Position numbers and translations under genes: made by a program. 64,000 nt of DNA from Closterium sp. NIES-65 (taxonomy: Eukaryota > Streptophyta > Zygnematophyceae > Desmidiales > Closteriaceae), in assembly GCA_948144175.1 (NCBI GenBank), contig CANXME010002568.1, positions 1,115,001 through 1,179,000 of the forward strand, written 5' to 3'. The notes beneath the pieces are model-generated. The model was given only the letters and a program-made list of their open reading frames with translations, was not told the origin of the DNA and ran no database searches. This document shows, one piece after another, positions 40,801-51,855 of this stretch; position 1 is the stretch's first letter; every line of letters begins with the position of its first letter.

Positions 40801-43418
40801 CGCTCCCCCCCTCCCCTCCCCCCTCTCCCCACCCCGCCCACACTCTCCGAGATGCCTTAGCCCTCCTGGAAGTGCCAAATCTTGACGCCCAAGCCCTCGT
40901 CTCCCCTCTCCTCCCCTCGCCTCCCCTCCCCTCCCCTCCCCTCCCCTCCCCTTCCCTCCCCTCCCCTCCCCTCCCCTCCCCTCCCCTTCGCACCCTTCTA
41001 CCTCCCCTCCCTTCCCTTCTCTTTCCTCTCCCTCCTCCCATTCCCCACCTTCCGCCCACATACAACAACTCGATAACTCACTTGCAAGTGGGAGCTATTG
41101 ACGCACACCCTTCTCTCACACCCCCCCTTCCGCCTCTTCCTCCCTCCTCACCCCACACCCCATTACCTCACCGACAAGTACGAGCTATTGACACCCACCC
41201 CTTTCCCCACACCCCATTACCTCACCACCCCACACCACACCCCATTACCTCACCTCCATTACCTCCCTCCTCACCCCACACCCCATTACCTCACTGACAA
41301 GTACGAGCTATTGGCACCCACCCCTTTCACTACACCCCATTACGTCACTGACAAGTACGAGCTATTCATGCAGTAAGCGACCGGGAGAGGAAGAGCGCGC
41401 GCGGAGCAAGCAGGCTGCACTGCAACCCTGTCGCTTACCCTTCTTCTTCCCGTTCCCATCTTTCCCGACACACACACCTCGTCTTCTCTTCTCCTGGATC
41501 ACCCAAAAGTGCAATTTGCTACCCCACCAAAAGCCGAGCAAGCAGGCTGCACTGCAACCCTGTCGCTTACCCTTCTTCCCGTTCACATCCATCTTTCCCG
41601 ACACACACACAGCTCGTCTTCTCTTCTCGTGGATCACTCTTTACATTTCTCAAAAGTGACGCCCAAATCACACGTACCTCGTCTTCTCTTCTCCTGGATC
41701 ACTCAAAAGTGCAAGTTGCTACCCCACCGCGTGCGAATCGACATCCCCTCCCACTTAACCCCCTGCCCTCCTTCGTCCCCTCCCCCCACCCCCCCCCCTC
41801 CCGCCTTCCCTTCCCTTACCCCCCCCCCCCCCTCCCCCCCCCCCCCCCCCCCCCCGCGCTTCCCTCCACCCTCCCCTACCCCCTGTTCACACACACACCT
41901 GGTCTCCCATTTTCTTGTCTCACCCGGAAATGATGCACCCCCCCCAGTTCTTCCAGATTGTTTGTGTGTTTTTATAGTAAACAAAAAGCTCCTCCCTCGC
42001 ACTGTCGACGCAGGCATTTTTTTGCGAACTCTTGGAAAAAAAAAAAAAACAAATTGCGGAATAGCAGCAAAATTCCTAAACAAATGTCTTCGAAGCGAAA
42101 TTTTTCCCCGTCGCCCCCCCATCCCCTCATCACACCTTGCGAACTCACCTTTTTCTGTTCTCACCTGGAAATGCGAGCTGTTGAGGCAGCGCGCGATGCG
42201 AAGAAACAGCGGCGCGACGACCTGCTGGAACTCCGCGCCCTGCGTGAGCTCCAGAATCTCCTCCAACTCCCCGAGAAACAGCACCTCCTTCTGGCTGTTA
42301 GTTAAGGGCCAGTACTTAAGCAGCCCGCGCAGCACCACGTCCGCGAGCGACGGGTCCTTCTCGACAAACTGCGTGATACAATACGACAGCTGCTGGTGGT
42401 ATATAGACACGCACTTGGGCTTGTGCAGCGGGATTAACGCGCGGACCAGGAACAGCTTGTGCTCCTCTTTAAGAGGCAGCGCGAACCCGTTGATTATGCT
42501 GCCCAGGATCTCTAACAGCTCCGCGATCCCGTTGTGCCGCTCCGTCTCGTAGATAAAACGGTAGAAGATGTAGTTAATCGACTTGCGGATAAACGGCCGG
42601 TGGACCATGAACTTGCCGTATATCCGGTGCAGAATGGTCTTTAAATAGTCGCGCTCGCGCGGATCCTCGGAGTTGAACAAATCTAGCAGCTTCAGCACGA
42701 ACGGCTGGTCCAGGTACCGTTTCGCCACCTTAGCGTCAGTCTCGTTACTAACTACAAAGCGCAGCAGAAACTCGTAGACGATCTGCAAATGCGGCCACGC
42801 GAGTTCCATGTTCGGCTCCTCCTCCTCCGGATCGAACCCCTCCGACCCCGTGTTCTCGTGCGCGGACGGGGGGAGCGCGCGGAAGAGATTCGCGCGGAGC
42901 ATCCGCACGATGTCTTCGAACACCGCCTCGCTGAACTTCCCCGTGCCGGAATTGACGTATTCGACTAGTTCTAGGAGCGTCTGCCGCTTAATCTCCTTCT
43001 CCTTCATGTTCTTAAGCGGGTCCGCAAAGTCGAACGTGTGGCAGCAGAGCGCGAGCTTGCGGATGAACAGCGCCTGTTTTTCCGGAGCCGCCACGTCCCG
43101 GAAAAGCGGGAGCGGCTCGGCGAACGGCGACACGCTCGGATTCGCTACAGCTGGACTCGCTACAGCGTCTGACTTGTCCTTGTTGAAGCTGCTCGTTCGA
43201 AGCGCCGCGCCAGCGGCAGGCGCGGCGCCTTTTGCGGCATTGGCCCCGGGAGCCTTTCCTCCTGAAGCGCCCCGGGGGGCTGGTCCCCCGGCGGGACCGG
43301 CGGGGGGCGGCGCGTGCCCGTGGTGCTGGGCGGCACCGGCGGTGCTATCGTGGTGCTCGGCTTTACTTCCTGTTTTCTTCCGACCCCCTGCGAACGTTTT
43401 CTTAACGGATTGCAGCAT
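37831..43418 (-). CDS. PP2A B56/B' regulatory subunit, three exons
   Basis: Exons 42165-43418 (418 codons), 39235-39363 (43 codons) and 37831-38082 (83 codons plus stop), all phase 0, give 544 residues, normal for plant B'. The N-terminal ~95 residues are Ala/Gly/Pro-rich. The HEAT-repeat B56 core follows: [41 protein letters not shown]-like [44 protein letters not shown]. Exon 2 gives [17 protein letters not shown] ... ARSHWNQ, and exon 3 gives [17 protein letters not shown]. It directs PP2A to substrates in cytosol and nucleus. Exon edges are echoed repeatedly in its introns. Confidence 0.95.
38159..38245 (-). pseudogene. echo of PP2A exon 3, 5' half
   Basis: Acceptor CCCACCCAG, then [20 protein letters not shown] and YEDCQRQFL, matching the real exon 3 start residue for residue. 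It then diverges (PVPNACC) with no usable donor at the break. Confidence 0.9.
38312..38394 (-). repeat. two minimal echoes of the exon 3 acceptor
   Basis: CCCACCCAG|GCGGTGAACGGTTT occurs twice more, with first exon bases at 38341 and 38385. Each runs into TTGAGAATTCTC after about 14 exon bases. Confidence 0.88.
38574..38670 (-). pseudogene. rearranged echo of exon 3
   Basis: VRKMYFEML then, after an inserted palindrome-like segment, [10 protein letters not shown]. Both pieces match exon 3. The insertion breaks the frame. Confidence 0.75.
38805..38971 (-). pseudogene. two echoes of PP2A exon 2, 3' half
   Basis: 38932-38971 reads [14 protein letters not shown] followed by a GTG donor. 38805-38845 is a shorter copy around LPLISGAL. 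Both lie downstream of the real exon 2. Confidence 0.78.
39068..39127 (-). pseudogene. echo of PP2A exon 2, 3' half, nearest copy
   Basis: Reads [19 protein letters not shown] followed by a GGTGAGG donor-like site, nearly identical to the real exon 2 end at 39235. Confidence 0.88.
39440..39504 (-). pseudogene. echo of PP2A exon 2, 5' half, copy 1
   Basis: Acceptor CTGTCGATCAG, then [21 protein letters not shown], close to the real exon start at 39363. Upstream of the real exon. Confidence 0.9.
39567..39649 (-). pseudogene. echo of PP2A exon 2, 5' half, copy 2
   Basis: Acceptor CCCATGCAG, then [20 protein letters not shown] and NCAAVLPQQ. It breaks before the GALERN part. Confidence 0.9.
39908..40030. 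repeat. 21-bp minisatellite in PP2A intron 1
   Basis: Five to six copies of GTGCCATGCCATGCCCCATGT or its CATTATGT variant. Confidence 0.92.
40100..40395. repeat. CCACCTGACAG repeats and a ~140-bp tandem duplication
   Basis: Units of CCACCTGACAG (40,105-40,200). Then CACGTGATAACCACTTGAGT with GTAGAACCAGAGC-type sequence occurs at about 40,188 and again at about 40,327. Confidence 0.8.
40905..40990. repeat. CTCCC microsatellite
   Basis: Nearly perfect CTCCC units in PP2A intron 1, with further C/T-rich DNA on both sides. Confidence 0.9.
41075..41372 (-). repeat. four echoes of the PP2A exon 1 donor edge
   Basis: Minus-strand copies at 41075-41102, 41167-41191, 41289-41314 and 41343-41372 read CAATAGCTC(G/C) then ACTTG and a GTGAGT or TGAGG stretch. 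They align with the real edge CAACAGCTCGCATTTCCAG|GTGAG at about three quarters of positions. The first still encodes NSSHLQ before GTGAGT. Confidence 0.7.
41500..41945 (-). repeat. further decayed echoes of the exon 1 donor edge and C-runs
   Basis: 41909-41945 keeps CATTTCCGGGTGAGAC-like sequence (real edge CATTTCCAGGTGAGAA). 41500-41525 and 41697-41725 keep a weaker AGCAACTTGCACTTTT form. C homopolymers lie at about 41820-41855. Confidence 0.6.
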
Positions 43419-44664
43419 TGCTATGTGATTATAAGGGGGATGTGGCGAGGGGGGGGAGGGGGAGGGGGAATGGATTGTGCTAGTGAAGTCCCCGTTGCTT
43501 CACATCCACTACGTTTGGGCTAACGAGCGTAGGAGAGTGACTAAATCGAGTCGGAAAGACTTGCGTGACTAAAGCCGGCGGCACAGCAGACAACGAAAGC
43601 GTACGTTAGTGTATTGAATCAATGGGGAGGAGCCCTAAAATCCGTCGTGGCCTGACAGGAAGTCGTGACGGCAAACTAACGCAAATGGCGGCAAAAGCTG
43701 GCAAAACGGCGCGACAAGTAGCGAGCTAGGTCGCAACCCTAAGAATGCGACCCAACGCGGGATCGCAATGACTCCGTGACTACCTACGGCTACTGTCGTA
43801 TGAACCGTACTGAAGTATGTACGGAGTGACCGCTTAGGTCACTACGCCGCAGTCGAGGGTCAACTAATTAGGTAAGGCGACGCTAAAATAAATACTGTAA
43901 ATTGAACGGCGGAGATGGAGGGTCTGTGAGGGGTGGAGGTGGAGAGGGGGAAACGGGGCTTGTGAAGGGCGGACTGGATGGGCGGGAAAATACCCCCACC
44001 CTGGGAAATGCCACGAAGTGGCGCGCTTATTGCGGAATGCGCGGACAAGACCAGGAGTTTGGCGCGGCCGAATCGAGGGCAGACTGATTGGTTTAGGTGG
44101 GGGGACAGTTGGACGCGTGAAAAGGGGAAGGGGAGGAAGCGGAGGGTGGTTCAGGCGGGTGGTGTGCATCTCGGTGATGCCGAGTCGTGCGCGGATCTGC
44201 TTGCGCAGGGGTCCTCCGCATGTTGTGTGGTTGGTTGTTTGCGCTGCGCATATGCGTAGGGAGTTGGTGGGGTGATAAGGGGGAGGCGGAGCGACACATG
44301 CAGTAAGTTTCTCACAAACAGTTTGGTGAGACGGGATTCATTAACAAGTGCATCCGTATATGTATAGTGAGGATTCTCGATGTAATCTGAAAGGGTTATT
44401 ATACGAATGGTCACTAAACAGAACGCGCTATCACGAATGGTCATGGGGTTATCACGAACGGTCATTGAAACAGGCGATTCTATCATGGATGGTCACTGGT
44501 TATCACGGATGGTCACTCGTCGCCCCACGAGGCTATCACGAATAGTCACTGAAACAAACGTCCGCCCGAAAGTTGAAATTCTCCACCTCACGACCTCTCA
44601 CTGTTACGATTGAGGGACTCTTAGCGCGTCTATTCTGTTTGTCTTTTTCGAGTTGCACTGTTCC
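43419..44664. other. region upstream of PP2A gene, with a minisatellite
   Basis: No supported gene. It should contain the PP2A promoter (minus strand). 44400-44555 has about seven imperfect copies of a 16-20 bp unit TATCACGAATGGTCAC. Confidence 0.6.
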
Positions 44665-45100
44665 TGTTGGGCTGAGTGCCCCTTAGAATCTTTGGTAGGG
44701 TTAATCTCTAGGTAGAGTGATGTGTAACGGAAGCGTTAACAAAGAGATTCTGTACTACCTTGCGCTAGTATGTGAGGGCAAAGTAAGTTGATTAAAACAA
44801 GCAAGTACAAAGGTTTATATAAGAGTACAAAGAATACGAAGAGATATAATTAAACTGTTTTGCTGTTGCGGTTCGATACAGTGCGACTCGGGCAACTGCT
44901 CAATGTCGAGTCAGTTGTGTGTCCTTGCTGTCGCGTTGTACTTGTCAGGTCAAAGGTCGCTGACCTTTGACTTTCGAGTAACCTCCAGCGGTTACTTCAA
45001 CCTCCGAGGGTTGTCTCGCCGGTGCTTCGGTATGCTTCGCTTTGCTTGTGCCTTAGTGTTTCGACACGACAGAGGCGCTTAGGACCTATTGTTTCCAACA
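44665..45100 (-). repeat. A2 3' LTR
   Basis: 436 bp, TGTTGGG ... TCCAACA, clearly homologous to the A1 LTR but with many substitutions. It contains the 10-bp-stem hairpin at 44949-44971. Confidence 0.9.
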
Positions 45101-47823
45101 CTCCCCTTCGCTTCTGGAGTGTCGCTGACGTGGCTCTGTCCAGTCAGCAACATGCAATATTCGAATTTCTGCTTTCCGAGCTTCTTGGTCAGGTAGTCAG
45201 CTGCCTGCCATCTCGGACGTGGGGTAGTATGACAGTTCGAGCCTTCCCTTCTCGATCTCGTCCTTCACGAAGAAGTATCGCAGGGCGACGTGTTTCGTCC
45301 TATTCGCAAAACCGTTCTAGTTGGCGGTGCGAATTGCCGACTGGTTGTCACAGAACAGGGTAAAGTTAGGTAACTCGGCTAACTTCGCTTCTTCCAGCAG
45401 CTCACGAAGATAGAGTCCTTCCTTGGTGGCTGAGCAGAGTGCAATATATTATGCTTTAGCTGACGAGAGAGCAATTAGTTCCTGCTTGCTCGATTGCCAG
45501 GAGATAGGCCCGATAGGCTCGAAGCGATAGATGTAGCCGATGCGTGATCGTCTGTTGTCGGAGTCGCCCGCGTGGAGGGCGTAGAGATGGTGGTAGGCAT
45601 GAGCGCGAAGCGTTTGGCGATGGTGTCGGCGTACTTAGCGGCGTTGAGGTAGATCGCGTCTTCTTCCTCTCGAATGTTCAAGCCGAGGTACTGTGTGACG
45701 GTAGAGGAGACCGTGAGTGTGAGGTCCCTCTGTAACTCCCCTTCGAACCAGGTGGTGATGTCGTCAGTGGAGCCGATGTAAAGTAGGTCGTCTACGTAGA
45801 CGATCAGCAGGATGTAGTTGGTACCCTTCGTGAGTCGGTAAATTCCTTGGTCGTGAGGTAGTTGGCGGAATCCGATGCGAATGAGGCGAGCGTGTAGGTA
45901 CTGTTGCCACAGCCGCGGGGCTTGTTTGATTCCGTAGAGCGATTTCAGTAGCTGGCAAACCTGGTTGGGCTCCCCGTTGATACCATGTGGGAGCTCGACC
46001 AAGATTTCTGCGTCGACGGGTTCGTAGAGGAATGCGTTAGTGACGTCGATTTGCCGCAGCTTCTTCTTCTTCATGGCGGCGATCGCGAGGAGGATTCGAA
46101 GGGAGGTGTGTCGGCTAACCGGGGCGAATGTCTCGGTGAAGTCCCGTCTGTGCTCCTGATCGAATCCACGCACAACCCAGCGTGCTTTGAACTTCTCAAT
46201 TGTGCCGTCTGCTTTTGTTTTAACGCGGAAGACCCATTTCCCGGTGAGAATGGTCTTGTTCCTTGCCACGTTGATGGGGACAACTTTCCAGGTGTTCCGT
46301 TCCTCCAGCGCCTTTAACTCTCTGTCCATGGCTTCACGCCATTTTTCCCTGTGTTCCCCCCCCAGAGCCTGCTGAACCGTCGCAGGCTCCTTAGGAAGGG
46401 TGTTGCCGTGGACTGCGGTGACGAGGCCTAGTATCTGCAGTCCATTCTGTGAGTAGCGGGGAAGAGTTGCATCCTCGGGATAAGCTGCTTCATCTCCCGC
46501 TTCTGGATCAGGTATGAAATTCGGTCCTACTCGTTCTGCTTCATTGGTGTTGACTATCGCAGGTGTTACGTAACCGTTGTCGGCGAAGTAGTAGAAGGTT
46601 TCGGCGTTGACACTTTCGCGAGGGTTGTCTTCGTCCATGGGAACGTCGACGGAGCAGAACGGGAGAGGTCCGGCTTCTTCTGACGCGTTGTCCACATTCT
46701 GCTCGTCCCAGTCAGCTTCGTCTTCTGCGGAGGCGAAGGCTCGGTCGCCACGAAAACCACTTGTGGGATCTTGGTCCTCTTGCAGGTTGGCAAGGAATGT
46801 CTGGAGCGTGAGTCGTTCGTAGAAAATGACGTCACGTGCTGCTACTGTTTCCTTCGAGTGGACGTCGAAGATTTTCCACGCGTTGTAATTCTTTTCCATG
46901 CCGAGGTGTAGTCCCCACTGTGCGCGTTGTGAAAATCGGCCCGCTCGTGCTGCTGGGGGTCGATACTGTACCATGAATCCGAACACTCGTAACATTTTTG
47001 TGCTGCCCTGTTTCCCTGTCCAGAGCAGATGCGGTGATGCGTTGTTCGGAAGCGATGATGACGACAGCAAGTTGTGCAGAATGACAGCATGGTCCATTGC
47101 TGCAGGCCACTGGTGGTTGGGTAGCCGCATGCCACGTAACAATTTGTGCATGCTGTTCTGCAGAGTCCTGTTCATTCTTTCTACTACACCTTGTTGCTGA
47201 TGGGCGTAGGGAAGAGAGAGGAGCTGCTTGATCCCCCTTTCCGCCAGGTACTGCTTGAATCGCTGAGAGGTGTATTCTCCTCCTCCGTCTGACTGGAAGC
47301 TTTACAGCTTTACGCCCGACTCTCTCTCTGCTACTGGTAGCCAAGCAGCGAATGCTTCGAGGACCATGTCGCGGCTGGGTAGGTTTAGGTGCCAGACGTA
47401 ACGGGTGGCGGCGTCGATGAAGGTGATTGTGTAGTTGTAGATTACTTGTCCTGGTTCCCGATTGTATAGGATGTCGCTATACACCTTTTCGAGTGGTGCG
47501 TACGCGGGTGCGCTTGGGTTGTGACGAGGAGCGAACGGTCGATGTGGTAAGTCGGCTTCGGGGCAGGTAAGGCATGTTCCTCGTGCCCGTTGGAGTCCTC
47601 TGTTGTCGAGTAGTAGTAACGAGTCCTTGTCAAGGACTCCTGCTCTTATTGTGTTGTTTAACACAGTGTTGCTTGGGTGTCCCATCCTTGCGTGCCAGGT
47701 GCTTTCGTCGGCGCGATGTCCAGGTGATTGTCGGTACATATCGGAGTTGATATAGAAGCTGGTGGTGAAGTTTGCGCTACGATGAACTTTTCGTGGTGCT
47801 GGGTGGAGCTGTTGTGCTGGTGT
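45101..47823 (-). pseudogene. pol: A2 pol
   Basis: Open stretches 45475-47175 and 47302-47823 encode GAG-pre-integrase (WHARMGHPSN), integrase (SDGGGEY, AERMNRT-like VVERMNRT) and RT (LIVYVDDLLYIGS). A TAA lies near 47305. The RT-RNase H junction has lost roughly 300 bp (STPST joins GDSDNRRSR near 45585). RNase H has a stop at SSAKA and others near 45320. Confidence 0.88.
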
Positions 47824-47951
47824 TGTGAGAAGATTGAAACGAGAATGAACTATGAATAAACTGAGTACAAGTACTAACCCTAGATGGTTGTACCCCTTAT
47901 GGGCTACCCCACTATGGCCTACACAATGAGCACAAGCTATATCTTCTGACA
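47824..47951 (-). repeat. B3 left LTR
   Basis: 128 bp, TGTGAGAAG to CTTCTGACA, with the ACCCCACTATGG block typical of the family. Confidence 0.85.
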
Positions 47952-48149
47952 CACCCCCATAGGCAAAGTGGGGGAGAACAAGGGGTCACAAGATCAGTCA
48001 AGCAAAGCAAAGCAAGCTCAGGGTGGATCACAAAGTCACCACACATTCCGAGCACAAGTTCAAGGCCACAAAACCAGTTCATATGCACGATTACATATAT
48101 ATATAAGGCTAGACAAGCAAGAGCAGGTGTGTATATATATGCAATAGTA

Positions 48150-49300
48150 CAAACAAGGTCAAGGGGTGAGCAAGTGAGGCATGGTAGGCACAAGACCCAG
48201 CTGAGTACAGATTCGCTGATGATCACAAGGCGCAAGTGCCTTGGTGAAGATATCAGCAGTGTTGGCCTCAGAGGCCACGTACGCAAGGCGCAGCTGACCA
48301 CGCTGCTGTAGCTCACGAGCAAGGAAGTAGCGGAGAGCAATGTGCTTCGTTCTATGCTCCGGTCTCTGCTCTTGTCACAAGGCCAGCATGGCCTTGTTGT
48401 CTACGTACAGCACTGGAGGAGAACGAGGCGGCTCTCCGAGGTCAGTCAGCAGGTAGGTGAGCCAGCGAAGCTCCTGTGCAGCCATGGCCCCGGCGTAGAT
48501 CTCAGCCTCACAACTGGAGCCGAGAATAGAAGACGAGCGGGTAGCCCGCCACGAAACAGAGCCGGAACCAAGGCTGAAGGTGTAACCCTGTGACGACCGC
48601 TGCGTAGCCTGGTCGTCTGCCCAAGAAGCGTCCGCATGCCCAGTGAGGACCACTGGACTCCGCCCTCCAAGCACTAGCCCCATGCCCGACGTACTGCACA
48701 AGTAGCGCAACACCCTCTTCGCTGCAGCCATGTGCTCTGGTATGTGTCTCCCAGGAGCAACATAGCGTGCAAGAATGCTAAGAGGGTATGCAAGGTCAGG
48801 TCGTGTGCAGGTCATTAGGTACATGAGGCAGCCAACAAGCTCTGGGTATGGGCCACTCGACTCTACGGACTCATCCGAAGGAAGAGCTGAGAGCGAGTGG
48901 CGAGTAGACAGAGGAGTGGCCTGAGGCGAGGAGTACGTGAAGCCGAAGCGCTGAAGGACCTGCTGCACCATGTGTGACTGAGTCAGGGTAATGGTGCGGC
49001 GTGCTCTGTCCCGGGTGATCTGCAACCCAAGGTAGCTGCGCAGTTCACCCAGGTCTGTGCACGTGTGTCTCTTCTGCAGCTCGGACTTCACGTGGGCGAG
49101 TCCAGCAGTGTCACCTGTGGCAAAGACCAAGTCGTCGACGTACACGAGGATGTAGAACGGCGGCAGAGAGGTGTCGGTGCGTAGAAACAACGAAGGCTCA
49201 GCAGTAGAGGGAGCAAACCCAAGAGCCGCAAGTGTAGTCCTCAGTGTGTCGTGCCACTTGCGCGGTGCCTGGCGGAGACCGTAGACTGGCTGTCGGAGGC
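48150..49300 (-). pseudogene. B3 RT C-terminal half and RNase H
   Basis: 48375-49190 is open: YILVYVDDLVFATGDT, LMYLMTCTRPDLAYP, HADASWADD, SCEAEIYAGAMAAQELRWL. A stop near 48375 precedes the last segment. Another stop near 49303 separates it from the RT N-terminus. Confidence 0.87.
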
Positions 49301-49304
49301 TCCA

Positions 49305-51055
49305 CTAGGTGCCAGGAGGGAAAGTCCCAGTGAAGCCAGGTGGACGGCGCAACCAGATCTCCTCGTGCAGGCTACCTTGCAGGAAAGCAGTGCTGAAGTC
49401 AAGGGAGTGAAGCTCGTAGTCACGCTGAGCGGCTACGTGTAGCAGCACCCGAAGAGTGGTCATCTTCAAGGTGGGAGAGAAGGTCTGAAAGTAGTCAACT
49501 CCCTGCCGCTGTCTGAAGCCACGAGCCACGTACCGCGCCTTGAAGACAAATTGAGAGCCTGGCGGCCGCTTCACCCTGAAGATCCATATGCCACTGACGA
49601 TGTTCGCCCCAGGAGGGGGAACCGCGTCAACGTAGGTGCCTGTGGACTTCCAGGAAGCCATCTCTGCATCCATAGCTGCCTGCAACTGAGAGGAGTAGGG
49701 ATCCTCTACGGCCTCCGCGTAAGAGCGCGGAGTCGGGATGTCTAGTGCATCCGGGTCTCCCTCAGGGGTAAGCAGTACGGACGCGAGATGAGGTGAAGCA
49801 ACAGGCAGACACTGGAACTCCTCCTGCCTATCCTCAAGGACGTCCGTGCAAAGAACACACTCACCCCCGACGGACGGAGGACAGACAGACGCAGACTCAG
49901 CAACAAGACTAGCAGCGTAGTCTAGACGACAGCGAGCAGCAAAGTCGACGAGCTCAGCAACAAGAGCAGACGCAGCAGTGGACTCAAAGGAGGGGTCAGT
50001 GACGACAGCAGCAAGGAGACGCGTGACAGTAGGACTGGCAGCACGAAGAGAGTCCGACTCAGGGTCGGCAAGCACAGGAAGAGAGGACTCAGGAGGAGAG
50101 GGCAAGGGGGCACGCAGAGGAGCAGTGGACGGACGCAGAGACATCCGGTGCGTGCCAGGGACAGGAGGAGGACGCTGACGCGAACTGCGACCACTAGTGC
50201 GAGCAGCACGAACAGGCGACGCGGGACGAGACGCAGGCTCACGACGCTCAGCAAGACCTCCACTAGGACCAGTGTACGGAGAAGGAGAAGGCAGTGGGGA
50301 GACCGGTGGTAACTGTGACTGCAACTGGACAGGCGGTGGACACTCTAAGGGAGGAGGAAGACCAAGAACCTGCTGAAGGAGCGGAACAAAGTACGGCCGC
50401 GCGGCGACTCTAGGCACAGCAGGGACAGCATCAGCACCCCCAGCGGCAGTACCAGCGTCAACAGCACCTCCAGCTCCAGTACCTCCAGCAGCACCAGTAG
50501 CACCCGCAGCAGGACCGCCGCCAGGACTGACAGCAGTAGCCTCCGCGCCAACACCCTCAGGAGCTCCGACTCCAGTAGCACTCGCAGGACTAGCACTTCC
50601 GAGACCTGCGGCACCAGCACCCTCAGCAGCCGAAGAAGCACCAGCTCCAGTAGGACGCCTCTAGCGCCGGGCAAACCACTCGCGCAGCTCTTGTGGAGAG
50701 AGTGGCTCCCGCCGAGACGAAGCACCCGGAGAACCAGCAGGCCCAGCACCGCCAGACGCCACACGAGCAGGTCCAGCGGCCGCGGGCTCCGCACCCCTAG
50801 GCTCAGTAGCTCCAGACTCAGCACCCCCTGGCTCAGCAGCTCCAGACGCAGCACCCCCAGGCGAAGGACCCCCAGGCTCAGCACCCCCAGTCGTAGCACC
50901 CCCAGGCTCAGCACCCCAAGTCGTAGCACCCCCAGGCTCAGCACCCCCAGGCTCAGAACCCGCAACAGTACCAGAGTCACCAGCAACCTCGACTGGCTCA
51001 ACAGCATCTACCTGGGACACACCTAAAGGGGCAGGATCCTGAGGGGGGAGGGGGT
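49305..51055 (-). pseudogene. B3 IN-RT linker and RT N-terminal half
   Basis: 49305-50417 holds PYFVPLLQQV, SPYTGPSGGLAERREP and YVDAVPPPGANIVSGIWIF. Above it (to about 51,050) lies a low-complexity linker with GAEPGGATT-type repeats in another frame. It breaks near 50,400 and 50,665. Confidence 0.82.
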
Positions 51056-51059
51056 CTAC

Positions 51060-51855
51060 CGGGGGGGGGACCTGGCACAAGGAAGTGCGGTGGCGGGGGG
51101 AGGGAAGGAGTGCGGTAGGGGAAGAGGCGGTAGTAGGGTACTGACTCGTCGAACGTGACGTCCTAGGAGGACAAAACACGACGAGAGGTGGGGTGGTAGA
51201 ACTGCCACCCTGGCGCGTCGGGGGGGAACCCCAGGAAGACACAGGGAGCAGCACGAGGGGACAGCTTGTCCGCAGACAAATCGCGGACAAACGCCCGAGA
51301 TCCCCAGACACGGAACGCAGACGCATCGCCGACCTTCCCTGTCCACAGCAAGGCTGGGGAGGTCTCCGGTCTGGAGACCCTGGGGTGAAGGTTGATCTGA
51401 TGCGCCGCGTACCGAACCGCAAACGGCCACAGAAAATGGGGGGCAGCCGCATGCATCATGGACGTACGAGCGACGTCCATGACCATGCCAATGCAGCGCT
51501 CAGCAATCCCATTTTGCTGTGGAGAGTCCGGAAGCGTAAAGGTCTGACGGATGCCTCGCGCACGACAATAGGCTCACAGAAGGCCAGTGGAGAACTTTCC
51601 GCCTCGGTCAGAGTGCAGACGCAGAACAGGAAAGTCCGAGCCGAAGCTCCTCCTGAGCTGGAGACGAGCTGCGCAGATCCAGTCGATCAACACCTCAGCG
51701 ACATCACCCTTGCTGCGCAAGGGGAAGACTGTGGTGTAACGCGAGTAGTCGTCAACCACCAACAGGAAGTAGCGCTCGTGACCCTGTCCACGGACGCGGG
51801 CCGGGCCCCACACGTCCATGTGAAGCGTCTGCAGCGGGGCCTCTGTCAGGGGAAA
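51060..51855 (-). pseudogene. B3 integrase
   Basis: MDVWGPARVRGQGHERYFLL (first Asp), HSDRGGKFSTG (second Asp, normally GGEF), then MVMDVARTSMMHAAAPHF after stops near 51575 and 51490. The Glu-bearing segment is in the broken part (QQNGIAERCIG readable near 51,500). Confidence 0.8.

Larger units (their letters stand above)
44665..47823 (-). mobile_element. copia element A2, relative of A1, 5' half missing
   Basis: Has the 3' LTR and pol up to the GAG-pre-integrase region, then is cut by B3. The gag half and 5' LTR are not found beyond B3. Several stops and an internal deletion in RNase H show decay. Confidence 0.9.

Noticed and set aside
41703..42164. Extension of PP2A exon 1 into intron 1 as coding
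   Set aside because: Family alignment demands SSHFQ joined to VAERTLF. The extension is Gly/Lys low complexity past a good GTGAGA donor.
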